A stretch of 64,000 nt of DNA, taken from positions 620,001 to 684,000 of the forward strand of contig JAGYVD010000006.1 in NCBI GenBank assembly GCA_021209875.1, in the 5' to 3' direction. A model generated the notes under the pieces. The model did no database searches. It saw nothing but the letters and a program-made list of their open reading frames with translations, and was not told the DNA's origin. Source of the stretch: Rosellinia necatrix. Its lineage: Eukaryota > Ascomycota > Sordariomycetes > Xylariales > Xylariaceae. A program made the position numbers and the translations under genes. Positions 24,613 to 36,103 of the stretch are shown here, in pieces (the first letter of the stretch is position 1; every line of letters starts with the position of its first letter).

Positions 24613-25530
24613 GGAATACTGACTAAGTACCTATCTAGCCTGGACACGTTGGGAGACAGAGCTTATAAGAAGAGAAAACAAGCATGATATATAGATATGT
24701 ATAAACACAAAATTAGAAAGACTAAGATGAATGAATGGGTTAGGGTGATGATGATGAAGGAGGTCGACGACGCACGCGACGCACATAAAATACAACCGCC
24801 ATCTATACGGTATGAATGTGGGAATGATCCGACAGTTCCGTCGTGGTCTTCTGCCAAGTGGTAGCCCTGATTGGCATATGCCCATAGCGCTCTCCTGATA
24901 ATTGATACCAGGCGTCTAAGAACCTATTAGATTCGACGACGTCATCCGCTAGTTCTATTATCTACTTATAACGGCAACTATCGTTCGCTGCTGTTTAGTG
25001 CACTGAGTACAGAGCTGTCTCAGCGGCATGCATGCCAAAGCAAGGTCTGGGCTCATTGTAACCTAAGCCTTAAGGGTAGTCCGTGCAATATCCAGCCAAT
25101 CCCCTTTCCCCTTTCCCTTACTCTTTCCCCACCTTCGTCATTCTATGACAAAGAGATCGGACCGAAGCTCCAGCCCCGATCATCATCGTTTAGCCATCGA
25201 GGAGATAGTCCCTTGATACCTATTTACCTCTTACTACCTACCTACCTTCACGATAACGTCCTCGACGTTATAGGTACCTGGCCAATTGTCTGGCAAATTA
25301 TACATCGAGCACCATCTACCGACCTCATCCAATACGCACCCTAACCTCAGCGCCATCAGAATCATCAAGGTTATCGTATCGCGTAGTTAGTTACTCAGCC
25401 GCTCAGCTACCCAGTTGCCCGGTTACTCGGTTACTCAGTCACTCAGTTACTCGGTTACTCAGTTATTCTATATAGCCCACGTATTACGCCGTCGCGAGCA
25501 GGGTTGGTAGAGCTGCTTGCCTGCCTGCTC
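24613..25530. other. Intergenic with minisatellite upstream of MAM3-like gene
   Basis: Contains the 3' flank of the muconate cyclase and the promoter and 5' UTR of the CNNM-type gene. Short CCTA-type tracts are near 25,220-25,250. Tandem TTACTCAG / TTACTCGG units occupy 25,387-25,468. No coding frame is supported. Confidence 0.65.
25387..25468. repeat. Imperfect TTACTCRG minisatellite
   Basis: At least eight diverged units of 8-10 bp based on GTTACTCAG and GTTACTCGG, ending about 60 nt upstream of the predicted start codon of the CNNM/MAM3-type gene. It may be transcribed as part of the 5' UTR. Confidence 0.85.
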
Positions 25531-27754
25531 ATGCCGATGCATCATCGCCAGAATGGCCACCTCATCCATGCTCGCACAGCTGTCATAGGCCTCTCCAGGG
25601 CCCTCTTCGCTGGGCTCGCCGCCGCAGCCCCGACCACCCTCCATCCCCGCGACCACCACGACAATGTCCCCGAGGCCGAGGGCAGTGCGCTATGGGTTCT
25701 CTATGTCGTCTCCATGGTCCTCGTGCTCCTCGGCGGTGCATTCGCCGGCCTGACCATCGCGTTCATGGGCCAGGATGAGATTTACCTCCGAGTCATCTCC
25801 CTCGACCAAGAAGAGCCCCAGCACAACAACGCTCGCCGCGTTCACCAATTGCTCCACCGCGGCAAGCACTGGGTCCTTGTTACCCTTCTTCTATCTAATG
25901 TTATTGTGAATGAGTCCCTCCCTGTTGTTCTGGACAGGTGTCTCGGCGGTGGTGTTGCTGCCGTCGTTGGGAGCACCGTGTTGATCGGTACATTTCTACC
26001 CCCACCCCCTCACCTCCGCGCGTCGCCCCTCTCTAGTCACCACGCTAACTCTGGTTTGCACCCATCTAGTCATCTTCGGCGAGGTCATTCCTCAGTCCCT
26101 CTGTGTTCGATATGGGCTTCAGATTGGCGGTTACATGGCGAAGCCCGTCTTGGTTCTTATGTACCTCATGGCCCCGGCGGCTTGGCCTACCGCAAAGCTT
26201 CTTGACTGGCTACTAGGCACGGACCACGGCACAATTTATAAGAAGAGAGGCCTCAAAACCCTCGTCACATTGCACAAAACTCTCGGTGAGGTTGACGAGA
26301 GATTGAACCAAGATGAGGTCACCATCATAAGTGCTGTCCTAGACCTCAAGCGCAAGGCTGTCGAAGAGGTTATGACGCCTATGGACGATGTTTTCGTCAT
26401 GTCCGAGGATACCGTTCTGGATGAGAAGACTATTGATCAGATCCTTGACGCCGGCTATTCTCGAATTCCAATACACCAGAGCGGCAATCCGACCAATTTC
26501 ATTGGCATGCTTCTGGTCAAGATTCTCATCACGTACGATCCCGAAGATGGCAAACGCGTCAAAGACTTTTCTCTCGCTACCCTACCCGAGACACGTCCCG
26601 AAACCAGCTGCCTAGATATTATTAACTTTTTTCAGGAAGGGAAATCTCATATGGTTCTCATATCTGAGTGCCCTGGTGAGGATCATGGCGCCCTCGGAGT
26701 CGTAACACTGGAAGATGTCATCGAGGAACTCATTGGAGAGTGAGTCATCACAAAAGCCATATTTACACCCCAGGAATACTAATAACCATCATTTAGGGAG
26801 ATTATTGACGAGTCCGATGTTTACATTGACGTGCACAAGGCCATACGGCGGGCCCACCCTGGGCCGCACGCTCGATCGCAAAGAAAAGATTTGATGGTCA
26901 AAGACGTGGCGATAAGAGATGGCACGCTTATTGACCTAGCGGAGGAAGAAGTAGAGGGGGCGGATAACCAAACCACCCAACAGAATCAAAATTCATCTCT
27001 CAATGTGAAACCAGAGGCCCATTCCCTATCACAGAGCCCTAGGATGACAACTTTACTATTGAGGAGAACTTCGGCCGACCTAAATGGGAATATGGTAACC
27101 ACGACGGTTCCAGTCAAGACAAACCTTGACGATATGAGGGACCACTTTAAAAACCTGGGCCCTTCGAATCCGGCGTCAAACCCGAAGACCACGCGGGTTT
27201 CGGCGGTTAAGATCAAGCCAGGCTCGACTGCTACTCAATTGGCCCAACCCAGATTCGGGTCCATAGAAGCCCTCCCTGGGGATATACATATCGAAGTGGA
27301 CGAGAATACGAGTTTGCTGCGCCCCCAATTAACCGTTAAGGATGGCGTTCAAGCTCTGCAGCAAAGCTATCAGGGATCCCCTAACTCTGACAGAGAGTTG
27401 CCAAAACCCGCTCTCGCCACTGCAGATGAAGATAGACAGCTACCAAGAAAAGAAAACTACACCCAGCGCACGAGACGGGGAACGTCTAGCGAAGACACTT
27501 CATCGCCCACGGGAAGTGATGAGATAGAACCGATTGCGCGTCGACGAGGGTATGTCCGGAGCGGTAGTATCACTGAGAATATCGTGGAGGCGGGCGGAAT
27601 ACGGAAAGTAGTACTTGAGGCTAATAGTTCTTCGGAATCTGAGGATAACGACGCAGAACGAGGCAACACAACAGGGACGGCGTCTGACGCAGACAAGTCT
27701 CCCACTAATAAAAAGAAGAAAAATCGGCGGAAAACGAGAAAAGGCGGGCCATGA
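25531..27754 (+). CDS. CNNM/MAM3-type DUF21 and CBS-pair membrane protein
   Basis: A membrane protein of the CNNM/CorC family. In yeast the relative Mam3 sits in the vacuolar membrane and affects Mn2+ homeostasis, and animal relatives handle Mg2+. Three exons (25531-25987, 26070-26739, 26797-27754) give 694 residues. A short hydrophobic N-terminus precedes the DUF21 domain (about 45-215), with segments around [18 protein letters not shown] and [19 protein letters not shown] and the motif [12 protein letters not shown] pair follows (about 250-376), opening with [13 protein letters not shown] and closing with [17 protein letters not shown]. The rest, about 300 residues, is a hydrophilic Ser/Thr/Glu-rich tail ending in a Lys/Arg cluster. 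The ATG at 25531 is the first in frame, with the next six bases downstream as an alternative. Substrate and location are inferred from the family. Confidence 0.94.
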
Positions 27755-28624
27755 CAGCTTGTATGACAGAAAACCACGTCCGTTTCAAAGACGACCAGGG
27801 GGTTCATCCTTGAAGCGAGGCTCGTAACGATCTAGCAGAGAATACCATTGTGGTACATGGTCCTGCTAAACCCGGAGCAAAATATGTTGGAGTTCAATGG
27901 GACGGCAGTATGGGATGGGAAGCGAGGGTATATGTACTAGTATAAATTACCATGGAGGATATAATAAAACAACCCTCGCTGAAGTATAAGTTTGCTCACC
28001 CGCTGCGACCATCTTGGGCTCGTTGGTCGCTGGGTGTCTACAATACGATTAGGGACCCAGCCCAAAGAGCGATGACACACAATTGAGAAGTACCGTTCAA
28101 CTACAGATATCTGTTTCTCCAGGATGATCGAGCGTAGATGGCGCCTTATTAGCTACCTTCTACCACCGGCATACCGGCAAAGGTTAATATCCTACATCAC
28201 TGGGTCAAGATGCTTTGATTCTTTGTCAAACACAACAAAAACATGCTCAACATGTCTCGCATCTACAGAATTGCATTACTTTCTACAACAGACACAACAC
28301 AAGATCTTTCGAAATACAAGCTCATTGTATATCGAAGCTTGTGTTTGCCTTGGATGATAACAAACAACTTGTCCCTATGAACTCCTTTGTTGTGAGTACT
28401 CTATCAACAAAGCCATTGTACAGACAAACAATTGCGTCGAGCGTCACTGGCACCACGATTCCTTCTTCATCTCAGTATCGTCGTCAGTAAGTATAAAAGG
28501 CAGGCTACATCCCGGCTCTATCGGCCGAGGTACGCTCAACACCAACACACAATACACTACCACTACAATTATCAACGGCCCGGCTCTGCTACCATCCCAC
28601 CTAGATTCTAACATAAACACTGCC
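27755..28624. other. Intergenic, promoter of small downstream gene
   Basis: Contains the 3' flank of the CNNM-type gene and the promoter of the next gene. A TATA-like box lies at 28,492-28,498, about 130 nt upstream of the next start codon, followed by a CA-rich leader typical of fungal 5' UTRs. I see no other feature. Confidence 0.65.
28492..28498 (+). promoter_or_regulatory. TATA-like box
   Basis: TATAAAA in the context AGTATAAAAGGC, followed 30-60 nt later by a CA-rich, G-poor leader. Its position fits a core promoter for the small protein gene starting at 28,625. Confidence 0.5.
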
Positions 28625-29159
28625 ATGTCCGCCCCCGGTCACAACGGCGCTGGAGACGCATCCGAGCACGGGCATCGCCACAGCATAGTATTGCTCGGGC
28701 ACGACAGCATCGAGTTACTAGCGTCGCTCCTCGGCATGGACGTAAACTCTGGGCGGACAGGCGGCAACCCGGCCGGGCCGCCCGACGACAGCAACGACGT
28801 CGTCATGACAGACGCTGGGGATGCCGGCGACGTCGCCAGCGGGCTGCCAGATGCCTCCGCTGGTTTCGACATCGCCATCGATGACCTGAACGGGGAGGAC
28901 ACACCGATGATAGACGCCGCGAACGGGATTCCTATCTGGTGGACCGACATTGTCCAATCGGAGTTCATCCGCAACCTGGCGGGGCGGAATCTGAAGAAGA
29001 TCACGCTGGAGGCGGACAAGGTCCATTTCTCATTCGAGCGGTAAGTTTCCTTGGGCGGCGGCTGGGGCTGGTGATTACAGGTTGGAACTGATCGAAGGGC
29101 GCATCTCGTTTTGGCTTCATTATTTATCTTCCGGGGCGATTCGGGCGTTCTTGGTTTGA
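28625..29159 (+). CDS. Small acidic protein of unknown function
   Basis: I do not recognise this protein. The ATG at 28625 follows a TATA-like box and a CA-rich leader. The first exon encodes 138 residues: a His/Gly-rich start, then IVLLGHDSIELLASLLGMDV, an Asp/Gly-rich low-complexity middle, and an ordered-looking end (WWTDIVQSEFIRNLAGRNLK, then ITLEADKVHFSFER). No membrane segment or signal peptide is evident. Two models are possible. In one, translation stops at 29042-29044 (139 residues). In the other, the GTAAGT overlapping that stop is a donor for a 40-nt intron (29041-29080), extending the protein to LELIEGRISFWLHYLSSG and a stop at 29159 (164 residues). Forty nucleotides is short for an intron, so I am unsure. 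Codon use with many C/G-ending codons supports a real gene. Confidence 0.55.
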
Positions 29160-29754
29160 TGGGGTAACAAAGTGTCGAGCAACAAATTGCCGGGTAACAA
29201 GGTGTAGGGGAATACGAGTGTAGAGTAATACAAGTGTAAGTGTTCAGCTGCTTTCGTGCGTATCTACTACATGCATGTGAAGTTCCGATGAATAGTACCC
29301 GTGTCATTGAAGCCAGTTGAATCTCTCAGATCTCAAGCTAGGGAGTTCCAACCTTTTCAGAACATATAGTGTTATGGTCTACAATGTTCATAAATAGGTT
29401 GATGTTATAAGCTATAGCAACGTCTAGCCAAAAACAGAAGGACCGGTTGAGTCGGATGTAAATGCTTAGAACGCCGCTGCTTAAACACTGTAGTGCAACG
29501 CATACACAGATGGTGACCCTTTTTTTAAGCCTTGAAGTGCAAGACATGCGATGCCAAGATCTCTCCCACCTTTACAATGATTAACTCTGACCTGCCCACT
29601 CAGAGATTGCATACAACGTACGCTATAAGTTATAGATATGCAGCAAACCGCGCTGATCTCGTGTTACGTCTAAGACAACTTAGGCACACTTGCTTGGAAT
29701 CAATTGGACATCGGACATGAAATATTTGGTTCCTCATGAGCTGAGTTTTCGACG
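29160..29754. other. Intergenic, nothing recognised
   Basis: About 600 bases between the small acidic protein gene and the SET-domain gene. It probably carries the 3' UTR of the former and the promoter of the latter. No repeats, RNA genes or coding frames with support were seen. Confidence 0.6.
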
Positions 29755-30463
29755 ATGGGGAAAAGCGTGGCGCCCAAGAACTGGCCTTCTTCCATCCCGT
29801 ACCTCTTGCACCCTTCGCTTGCACCCCATCTCGCCGAGGAACAGAGAGTGTCCCTCCGAACCCGCCCATCGGATCTTGACGAGGTCATACCGTCCCATTT
29901 CCCCAGAGGGCCCTGTTCATTGGTGAGAATAGTCCCCATCAAGGATCCCTCCCACCCGGCGAACGGCCAGGCGGGGCTCTTTGCTGCTCGTCATCTTGAA
30001 CCGGGCACCTTAATCCTACCTTACTACGGCCTCGTCCATTCGTCGCTCCCGCCGCATAGTCTTCCCCACGACACGTCGGATTATGACCTCTGGTTAAACA
30101 GGGAGGCGGGCGTGGCGGTTGATGCCGCGAAGGCTGGGAATGAAGCTCGATTCGTCAATGATTACCGCGGCGTCCGCGAAAGGCCTAACGCCGAGTTTAA
30201 ACAGTGCTGGGATGCGCGGAGCGGCCAACAATGCAGTGAGCTATACAGTAGACCGCAACGGCTATATTGTCTTTGGCGGGACACTATAACTGACGGCGGG
30301 GTACGTAGTGGCTGTATTTGTCCTGCCTGCGGGGAAGAATGCCCCCACGAGATCGAGTGACGGCGGGATTACCAAAGGGGCCGAGATCCTGGTGAGTTAT
30401 GGGAAAGGGTTCTGGTCTAAAAGGCAAGAGGAGCAACCAGTCGCCGCGGGACGGGACGTGTGA
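29755..30463 (+). CDS. Small SET-domain protein
   Basis: A short SET-domain protein, probably a lysine methyltransferase-like enzyme or a catalytically weak relative. Two exons (29755-30235 and 30309-30463) join across a 73-nt intron to give 211 residues. Without splicing the frame hits a stop in the intron region. With it, the junction codon becomes Met and restores QQCMAVFVLPAGK and then GAEILVSYGKGFW. SET features are GLFAARHLEPGTLILPYYG (about 74-92), the NEARFVNDYRG core (about 129-139) with the expected Asn-Asp, and the C-terminal ILVSYG with its SAM-pocket Tyr. No post-SET Cys cluster or other domain is present. The protein is thus nearly a stand-alone SET domain with about 50 extra N-terminal residues. 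Histone or non-histone target is unknown. Confidence 0.88.
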
Positions 30464-32435
30464 GCCGACGGGGGCTGATCACCGGCGCCCTGACTGAGGA
30501 GACAATGCGACACGGTTCATGATAGCCTTAGTGCAAAGGTCGCACATAGCCCATATTCAGCCACGAATGGAGATGCTAAGCTTCGGCCAGGCAACAACCG
30601 GAGAACAGGCAGCTAAGCGACGAGCACGACGAACAAAGCATGACGAGCAAAGCATGACGGGATAGCATGATAAGGCAGCGTCGCAGGGCTAACCTATCTC
30701 AAGGACGAAAGGGAAATCGGCCTCGATATCCCCAGACGCAAAAGTCAATCAATAAATAACAAGTGACGTTCTGGATGTCACACTCGGGCATTCAATAATG
30801 CCCGTCAACGCGGGTCGGTAGGAGGCCAATATAATTGCCATGTGCCAATGCAGCAAGGGATGGAGGAAGATATAGTGAGTTGGAGTTATGATGGCCATTC
30901 GGAGATGATCAGGTATGATACGGACCAATCAGCGCCTACCAAAGCCAGTGCTTCTTGTCGATTCCCATTTTACATTTTGCCTCCAATTGGGTTTGAACAG
31001 AGAAAAAGCGAAGGGAGGAGGGAAAAGGCAATTGATTGTAAATATCCAGCACCACTCGATGACCGATGTCGATATTGTGCTTCTAGGATGGATATATCAG
31101 TACCTAATGATTAAACAGCTGAGGTACCTCTACCTACCTACCTACCTACCTGCCTACCTAAGGTAGGTGGGCCGGGATGCGATAACTACGCTACTACCTA
31201 GGTAATGCTGATACTCACTTCCTTAAAAATTAAACAAATTAAAAAAATGGTAAGAGCAGCAAGGTATGTAACTGACGTAGGTGTGGGCCTTGGTGGCAGA
31301 CGGATGACTAAGTGCATCTGGAGAGGAGCTGAACCAGATGTGTGGACGCCAGTGGGCACCTCTGGGGGCCCGCACTAGTCTACATAAGGTAGTCTAGTCA
31401 GTAGATAGTTAGCACTCTAGATAACTAAACGGCAGCAGAGCTTTTGTACTTCCCATCTTCCACCTATTGCAGCCAACTTACTGTGTGCACTTGCTCACGC
31501 AAAATTCTTTTTCCTCTCCCTCCCTCCCATCCTGCCCTCGCCCGGAGCTCCGTCGCCACGGGTTCCAGTTCCAATTTGCCCGCCCATCTTCCAAAAGGTG
31601 ACTTGCCGAACTCCTCGGCGACGGCCACGGCCTCGGCCGTCTGAGTCCCCCCCCCCTTCTCCGCCTACGCCGCCCCGGAATCCGATTCTAGCAGCCCGCC
31701 TCGGGCCTTCTTTTTATTTGATGTTCTTTTATTTCCTGCCGACAGGGAGGAGCATTGTCACGAGGTTCGTCGCATGTCCAGTGTCCAGTGCCCAGTCACA
31801 CAAATACTCTCGCATCCTTACCCTCCCTGCCGCCCCTCTCCTCTGTTGTTTCTTCTCTTGTTTCTTCTCTTGTTTCCTCTCTCCCCAACCCACACCCCAT
31901 TATCACTATCAACCCCCCTCCCCCCCAGTCCAGCCCAGTCCAGTCCTTGCCATGGCGCTGGACTATCCCCCCATCGGCCCTCCAACTTTTAGTCGTGCAA
32001 TACTTGTGCATCTGCTCCTGATACTGCTCCCGTGTTCCTATGCTACAGAGGGATGAACTGTGCGCGCCACACCTGCTCACCGTTCCTTGCGTGTTTTGCG
32101 GGTTTTGCATGTTCTATGTCCATATGTCCTTGCTTGGTCCATAGTTTTCTAATTTGTGCTCGAATAGGAAATATATCTGACCACCTCGCTGGCTTGCTGG
32201 GCGCATTCGCAACGGTTATTGTGATTGATTCCTCGTAAACTCGTCCCATCCTACCGTCTCTCCACATCGTGTCTTGGCCAACGCGCTGGCACTGCGAAGC
32301 CTTCCTTGATCCCTATACACCTATACCGACACCTATATCTAAACGCCTGTTCCATTCACGACCTCTTGTCCTGAACAAAAACCCTCGCACTGCCCGACGC
32401 GTGTCTGGCCCAGTCAGCCAGGCGCCGAGCCAGTC
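30464..32435. other. Intergenic, long leader of the Zn2Cys6 gene
   Basis: The left part is 3' flank of the SET gene. A CCTA run is at 31,131-31,160. From about 31,480 to 32,430 the plus strand is pyrimidine-rich, with CT and C tracts near 31,500-31,530, 31,645-31,660 and 31,900-31,930, which fits promoter and 5' UTR of the transcription-factor gene. Several small upstream ATG-initiated frames occur in this leader, but none is supported as a gene. Confidence 0.6.
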
Positions 32436-32942
32436 ATGCCTGGCATTGACTCTATGGAACATGACATCAAGCCAGATATACGAGATGACAGTGTACTACA
32501 ACAGTATCCTTCGCCCATAGCCGAGACCCAGGATCCCACCTCATTCTATACCGCCGAGCCAACTGATCCTGAACAACAACAGCGCTCTATTGAACAACCA
32601 CCACAGTCGCATGAGCAACCACATGAGCGTCAGCACGACCATGAGAATGGGAACCAACACGCGCATCACCCCGGGCCAGGGGAAGAACGAGAATATGAGC
32701 AAGAGCCTGAATCGTCTCATCCGGAGGCTGGCCACTCCACCATTACTAGCGCCGAGGAGCTGCGCATAGCGGCGCAACTAAGTCAAGACCTTAGTCAGGA
32801 CCTTAGCCACGTTGCATCCATTCTTGACGAGCATAATCGACACCCAAACCCCAACCCCAACGATGACCCGAGCTTGCGCAACGGTATTGCGCGACAAGGG
32901 TCCCGTAGCCCCCCGCTTCAGCTGAGGGAACAGCAACAGCCT

Positions 32943-32976
<34 letters not shown>

Positions 32977-35261
32977 CTGACGAGCAGTTGGCACATAACC
33001 TTATCAACCACAACGATCAGCACGTTCCGTGTGTTGCCCAGCCTGAACCTACCAACGAAGCTCCCATTGACCATAGCGAAGGGCCGTTACAGCATTCCCA
33101 CGAACGATCATCCCAGCCTTCGTTTGTATCCGATGAACAGCAAACTCTTCATCAACAACAGCAGCATCAGCATCTCATTCCCGATCAACAGCTATCCCAG
33201 CCTCTTCCCTCCCAGCAACAGCAGCCGTTGCAGCAACAGCGTCCACTACTCCAACCGATTAGCGTCCTGGACCAGTTGGCCCAGCAATACGCTACCCACG
33301 CTCATCAAACCGTTCAAGACAGTATTCCACCCAGGAAGCGGTCAAAAGTGTCCCGTGCTTGTGATGAATGCCGTCGCAAAAAGGTGAAGTGCGATGCCGC
33401 GTCCGAGACTGGCGAAGAGCCATGTTCTAATTGCCGGAGGTCCTCGATTCGCTGTCTTTTCAGCAGGATACCTCAGAAACGTGGTCCGAGTAAAGGCTAT
33501 ATCAAGGAGTTAGCTGATCGGATACATCATATCGAGGGGAAACTAGCTAGTGAGGGTAGTCTTGATGCGCTGACAGAAATTCTGGGCAACGGCAGACGCG
33601 GATCTTCAGATATTTTCTCGCCATCCACGGAACAGGAGGAGAACAGTCGGAAAAGGCCCTATTCCAGTATATCGGGTGCCGATCTCGGCACACTCAACCC
33701 ATCACGACAAGGGACTTGGAACTCGGAACCGCGGCCGATACAGCCCTATCAAACGCCAACGAATGGTCTTAAGGGGACACCATATTCAGCGAACGGGTTG
33801 GCACCGCAACCCCTACCCAAACCAGATGTTGACACACCCTCTCGGACTGTGGCTTCGCTGGATGACATCCCCATCGACCTCAGCCACCCGGCACCCCAGA
33901 AGGAGTTACTTACCGACGCTTTTGGGGTGTACCTTAGTGTTGTCCACCCATGTTTCCCGTTCCTCGCGAGTACTAAAAAACGCGTTGAAGCCCAGCTATC
34001 GCAATGCCCTTCGCTTCTTCAAGATGCGTTTGTCGAGGCATTCTACGGTACAATGCAGTCTTGCGTCTCAGCGCCGGGTATGTATACCACTGGTGACATT
34101 GGCTCTGCTACGCGCATCGTTGCGGAATGGGAATCTGACCCGTCACCTCGAAACTCTCTTGGGAATGTCGTACACCTTCAGGCTCTAATTCTGATGGCTA
34201 TTGCCACTGATAACTATGGTCCACTGTCTTTGAAAGGCGAGCATGGGGGCCCATCGAAAGCATCTATCCTAGGGCGGGCCGTAGGATTGGCGTACTCTAT
34301 GCGACTTCATGTGGCCAGTCTTGCCACCAGTCCGAATGCATACCAAGATGGGGACTCGGACGAGAGTATTGCCATCCGCACATGGTGGAGCCTTGTCATG
34401 TTGGATAGATGGAATGCTATATCAACTGCTAGCCCTTTATTGATACCCAATGACAGCGTAGTGATACTCCCCGGGCTGGTTTCCGTGCTCGGTGAGAATG
34501 TGTATCATCTAACGCGTGAGTAATATGTTCTTGCCACAACAACCAAGTGCTAACCGTGCTTCTCTCTAGGTTTGTCTAATATTTTAGGCCATTTTGCGCC
34601 GGTTTCTCTTGCACCTCCTCAGGCACTCTCACCTGACGTGGGTGCTGTACCAATATTAAACTCCTTCTTCAACCTCGCAATAGAACTTTTTCGTGAGGTT
34701 CTCCCAGCCAATATAACACCATCCACGCACCCCATCCTTAACCTCGTATATTGGCATAGTCGATTACTCTCTTACCTATTCCAGACGAATGCGAGGTCCA
34801 AGGATGTCATTTGGGCGTGTAAGGAATCTGTAGGCCTTCTACTAAACAACACGGGTTTACTTAGCCCTCTCAATCATCATTTCTTCTGCCTCGCAACATT
34901 GTCACTCTTGGAGCTTGCTAGGTTGGATAAAACACGCGAGGAGGTGACCCCTCTTCTGAAAGATCTCTTGGAGCGCAACCTGGCCCCGTCTACTTGGGAC
35001 GGTATAATACGAGATCGCATCACAGAACGGCTCCGGCCTTCCACGGCGCAATCTGCCACAGACCAGACGTTACAGCACCTAGCAGAACTGGCCACAGCGT
35101 CGGGAGTAGACCCCGCCAGGTCAGATAAAGGCGCTGGGCCAGTGGCATTGAGAACAAGCACGACATATGCGGACCTCGGTTTCGACCCCAGGCCCATTCT
35201 TCATACAGGGTATTTAAACGTACTCGCTGGGGTCTCATTTGCTAGTGACCCACTAGGATGA
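32436..35261 (+). CDS. Zn(II)2Cys6 transcription factor with Gln-rich N-terminus
   Basis: A nuclear DNA-binding regulator. Two exons (32436-34515 and 34570-35261) with a 54-nt intron give 923 residues. The first 300 residues are Gln/His/Glu/Pro-rich, including an almost pure poly-Gln stretch near 166-180 coded by CAG/CAA. The zinc cluster has six cysteines at 309, 312, 319, 330, 333 and 340 (spacing 2-6-10-2-6), preceded by the basic KRSKVSRA. A linker (RGPSKGYIKELADR) leads into a probable coiled coil. A fungal-specific middle homology region spans about 490-800 (LTDAFGVYLSVVHPCFPFL, TWWSLVMLDRWNAIS). The zinc cluster and linker resemble the Rgt1 / BglR / COL-26 group of sugar-responsive regulators as I remember them. 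That assignment is tentative. The ATG at 32436 is the first in frame after a long pyrimidine-rich leader. Confidence 0.95.
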
Positions 35262-36000
35262 CCTGCCCATTATAGCCAGTCCATGCTGTCTTGGAGCGGG
35301 ATGACCATCTAACTGATAGGAGGCGGACATTGCTCCCTGAAGCTATCGATATTTCCATAATGCTCTCCAGGATAGCATTTCATGTATACTTGTGTAGAAT
35401 AATACGGGGACTCAATGGTGGGTACGGGATGGATATATCCTCGATGGGTCTATGAGGCCCATAGGTTGCAATACTACCTTTCGGGCCTGTCTATCTCTTT
35501 GGCTCTGCCCCGAATGAATTGCAGTGGCTCCAATGGGCCAACCCGAGGGGATAGCCTCTTCCAGCTTGGGTTGTAATATTGCTCTTGGATCAGGAAAGCC
35601 GCGGCCTGGGACTCCCAGCCATTAAGCGTTGACGCTCCCGATCAGGAGAGCACAGAAATCTGTAAAATTTAAAACAACACGTCTACTCTGCCGAGTCTGG
35701 CGCATAAGCGCCCATTATTCATTGCGCAAGATCTTATTCTGACATATGTGAGCCCAATATCAAATAATACCAGGCCGTTGGGATTCTGGCGCCGACGCCG
35801 AGTTGGTGCTGGAATTTTTGACTAGAAACAAACGAGCCAGATACGAGAATATCGCGGGCGTGGTCTAATAAGTCGGGGGTTGGGGAACGAAGTGTATGCC
35901 TGATAAACATGATGTGGAGAGATGGATGGACGGATCTCCATCGCCTTAGAAGCCTGATTATGTGAACATAGGTGAATAGGAGTATCTAGGTTCTATCGAG

Positions 36001-36103
36001 CCTACCTACCTACCTACCTACCTACCTACCTACCTACCTACCTACCTACCTACCTACCTACCTACCTACCTACCTACCTACCTACCTACCTACCTACCTA
36101 CCT
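36001..36103. repeat. (CCTA)n microsatellite, about 25 copies
   Basis: A perfect CCTA tetranucleotide array of about 103 bases, followed by CCTGCCTGCC. It is the longest perfect microsatellite in the window. Confidence 0.97.

Noticed and set aside
36001..36103. Repeated CCTA array as a CRISPR array
   Set aside because: There are no spacers. It is a simple tetranucleotide microsatellite in a fungal genome.
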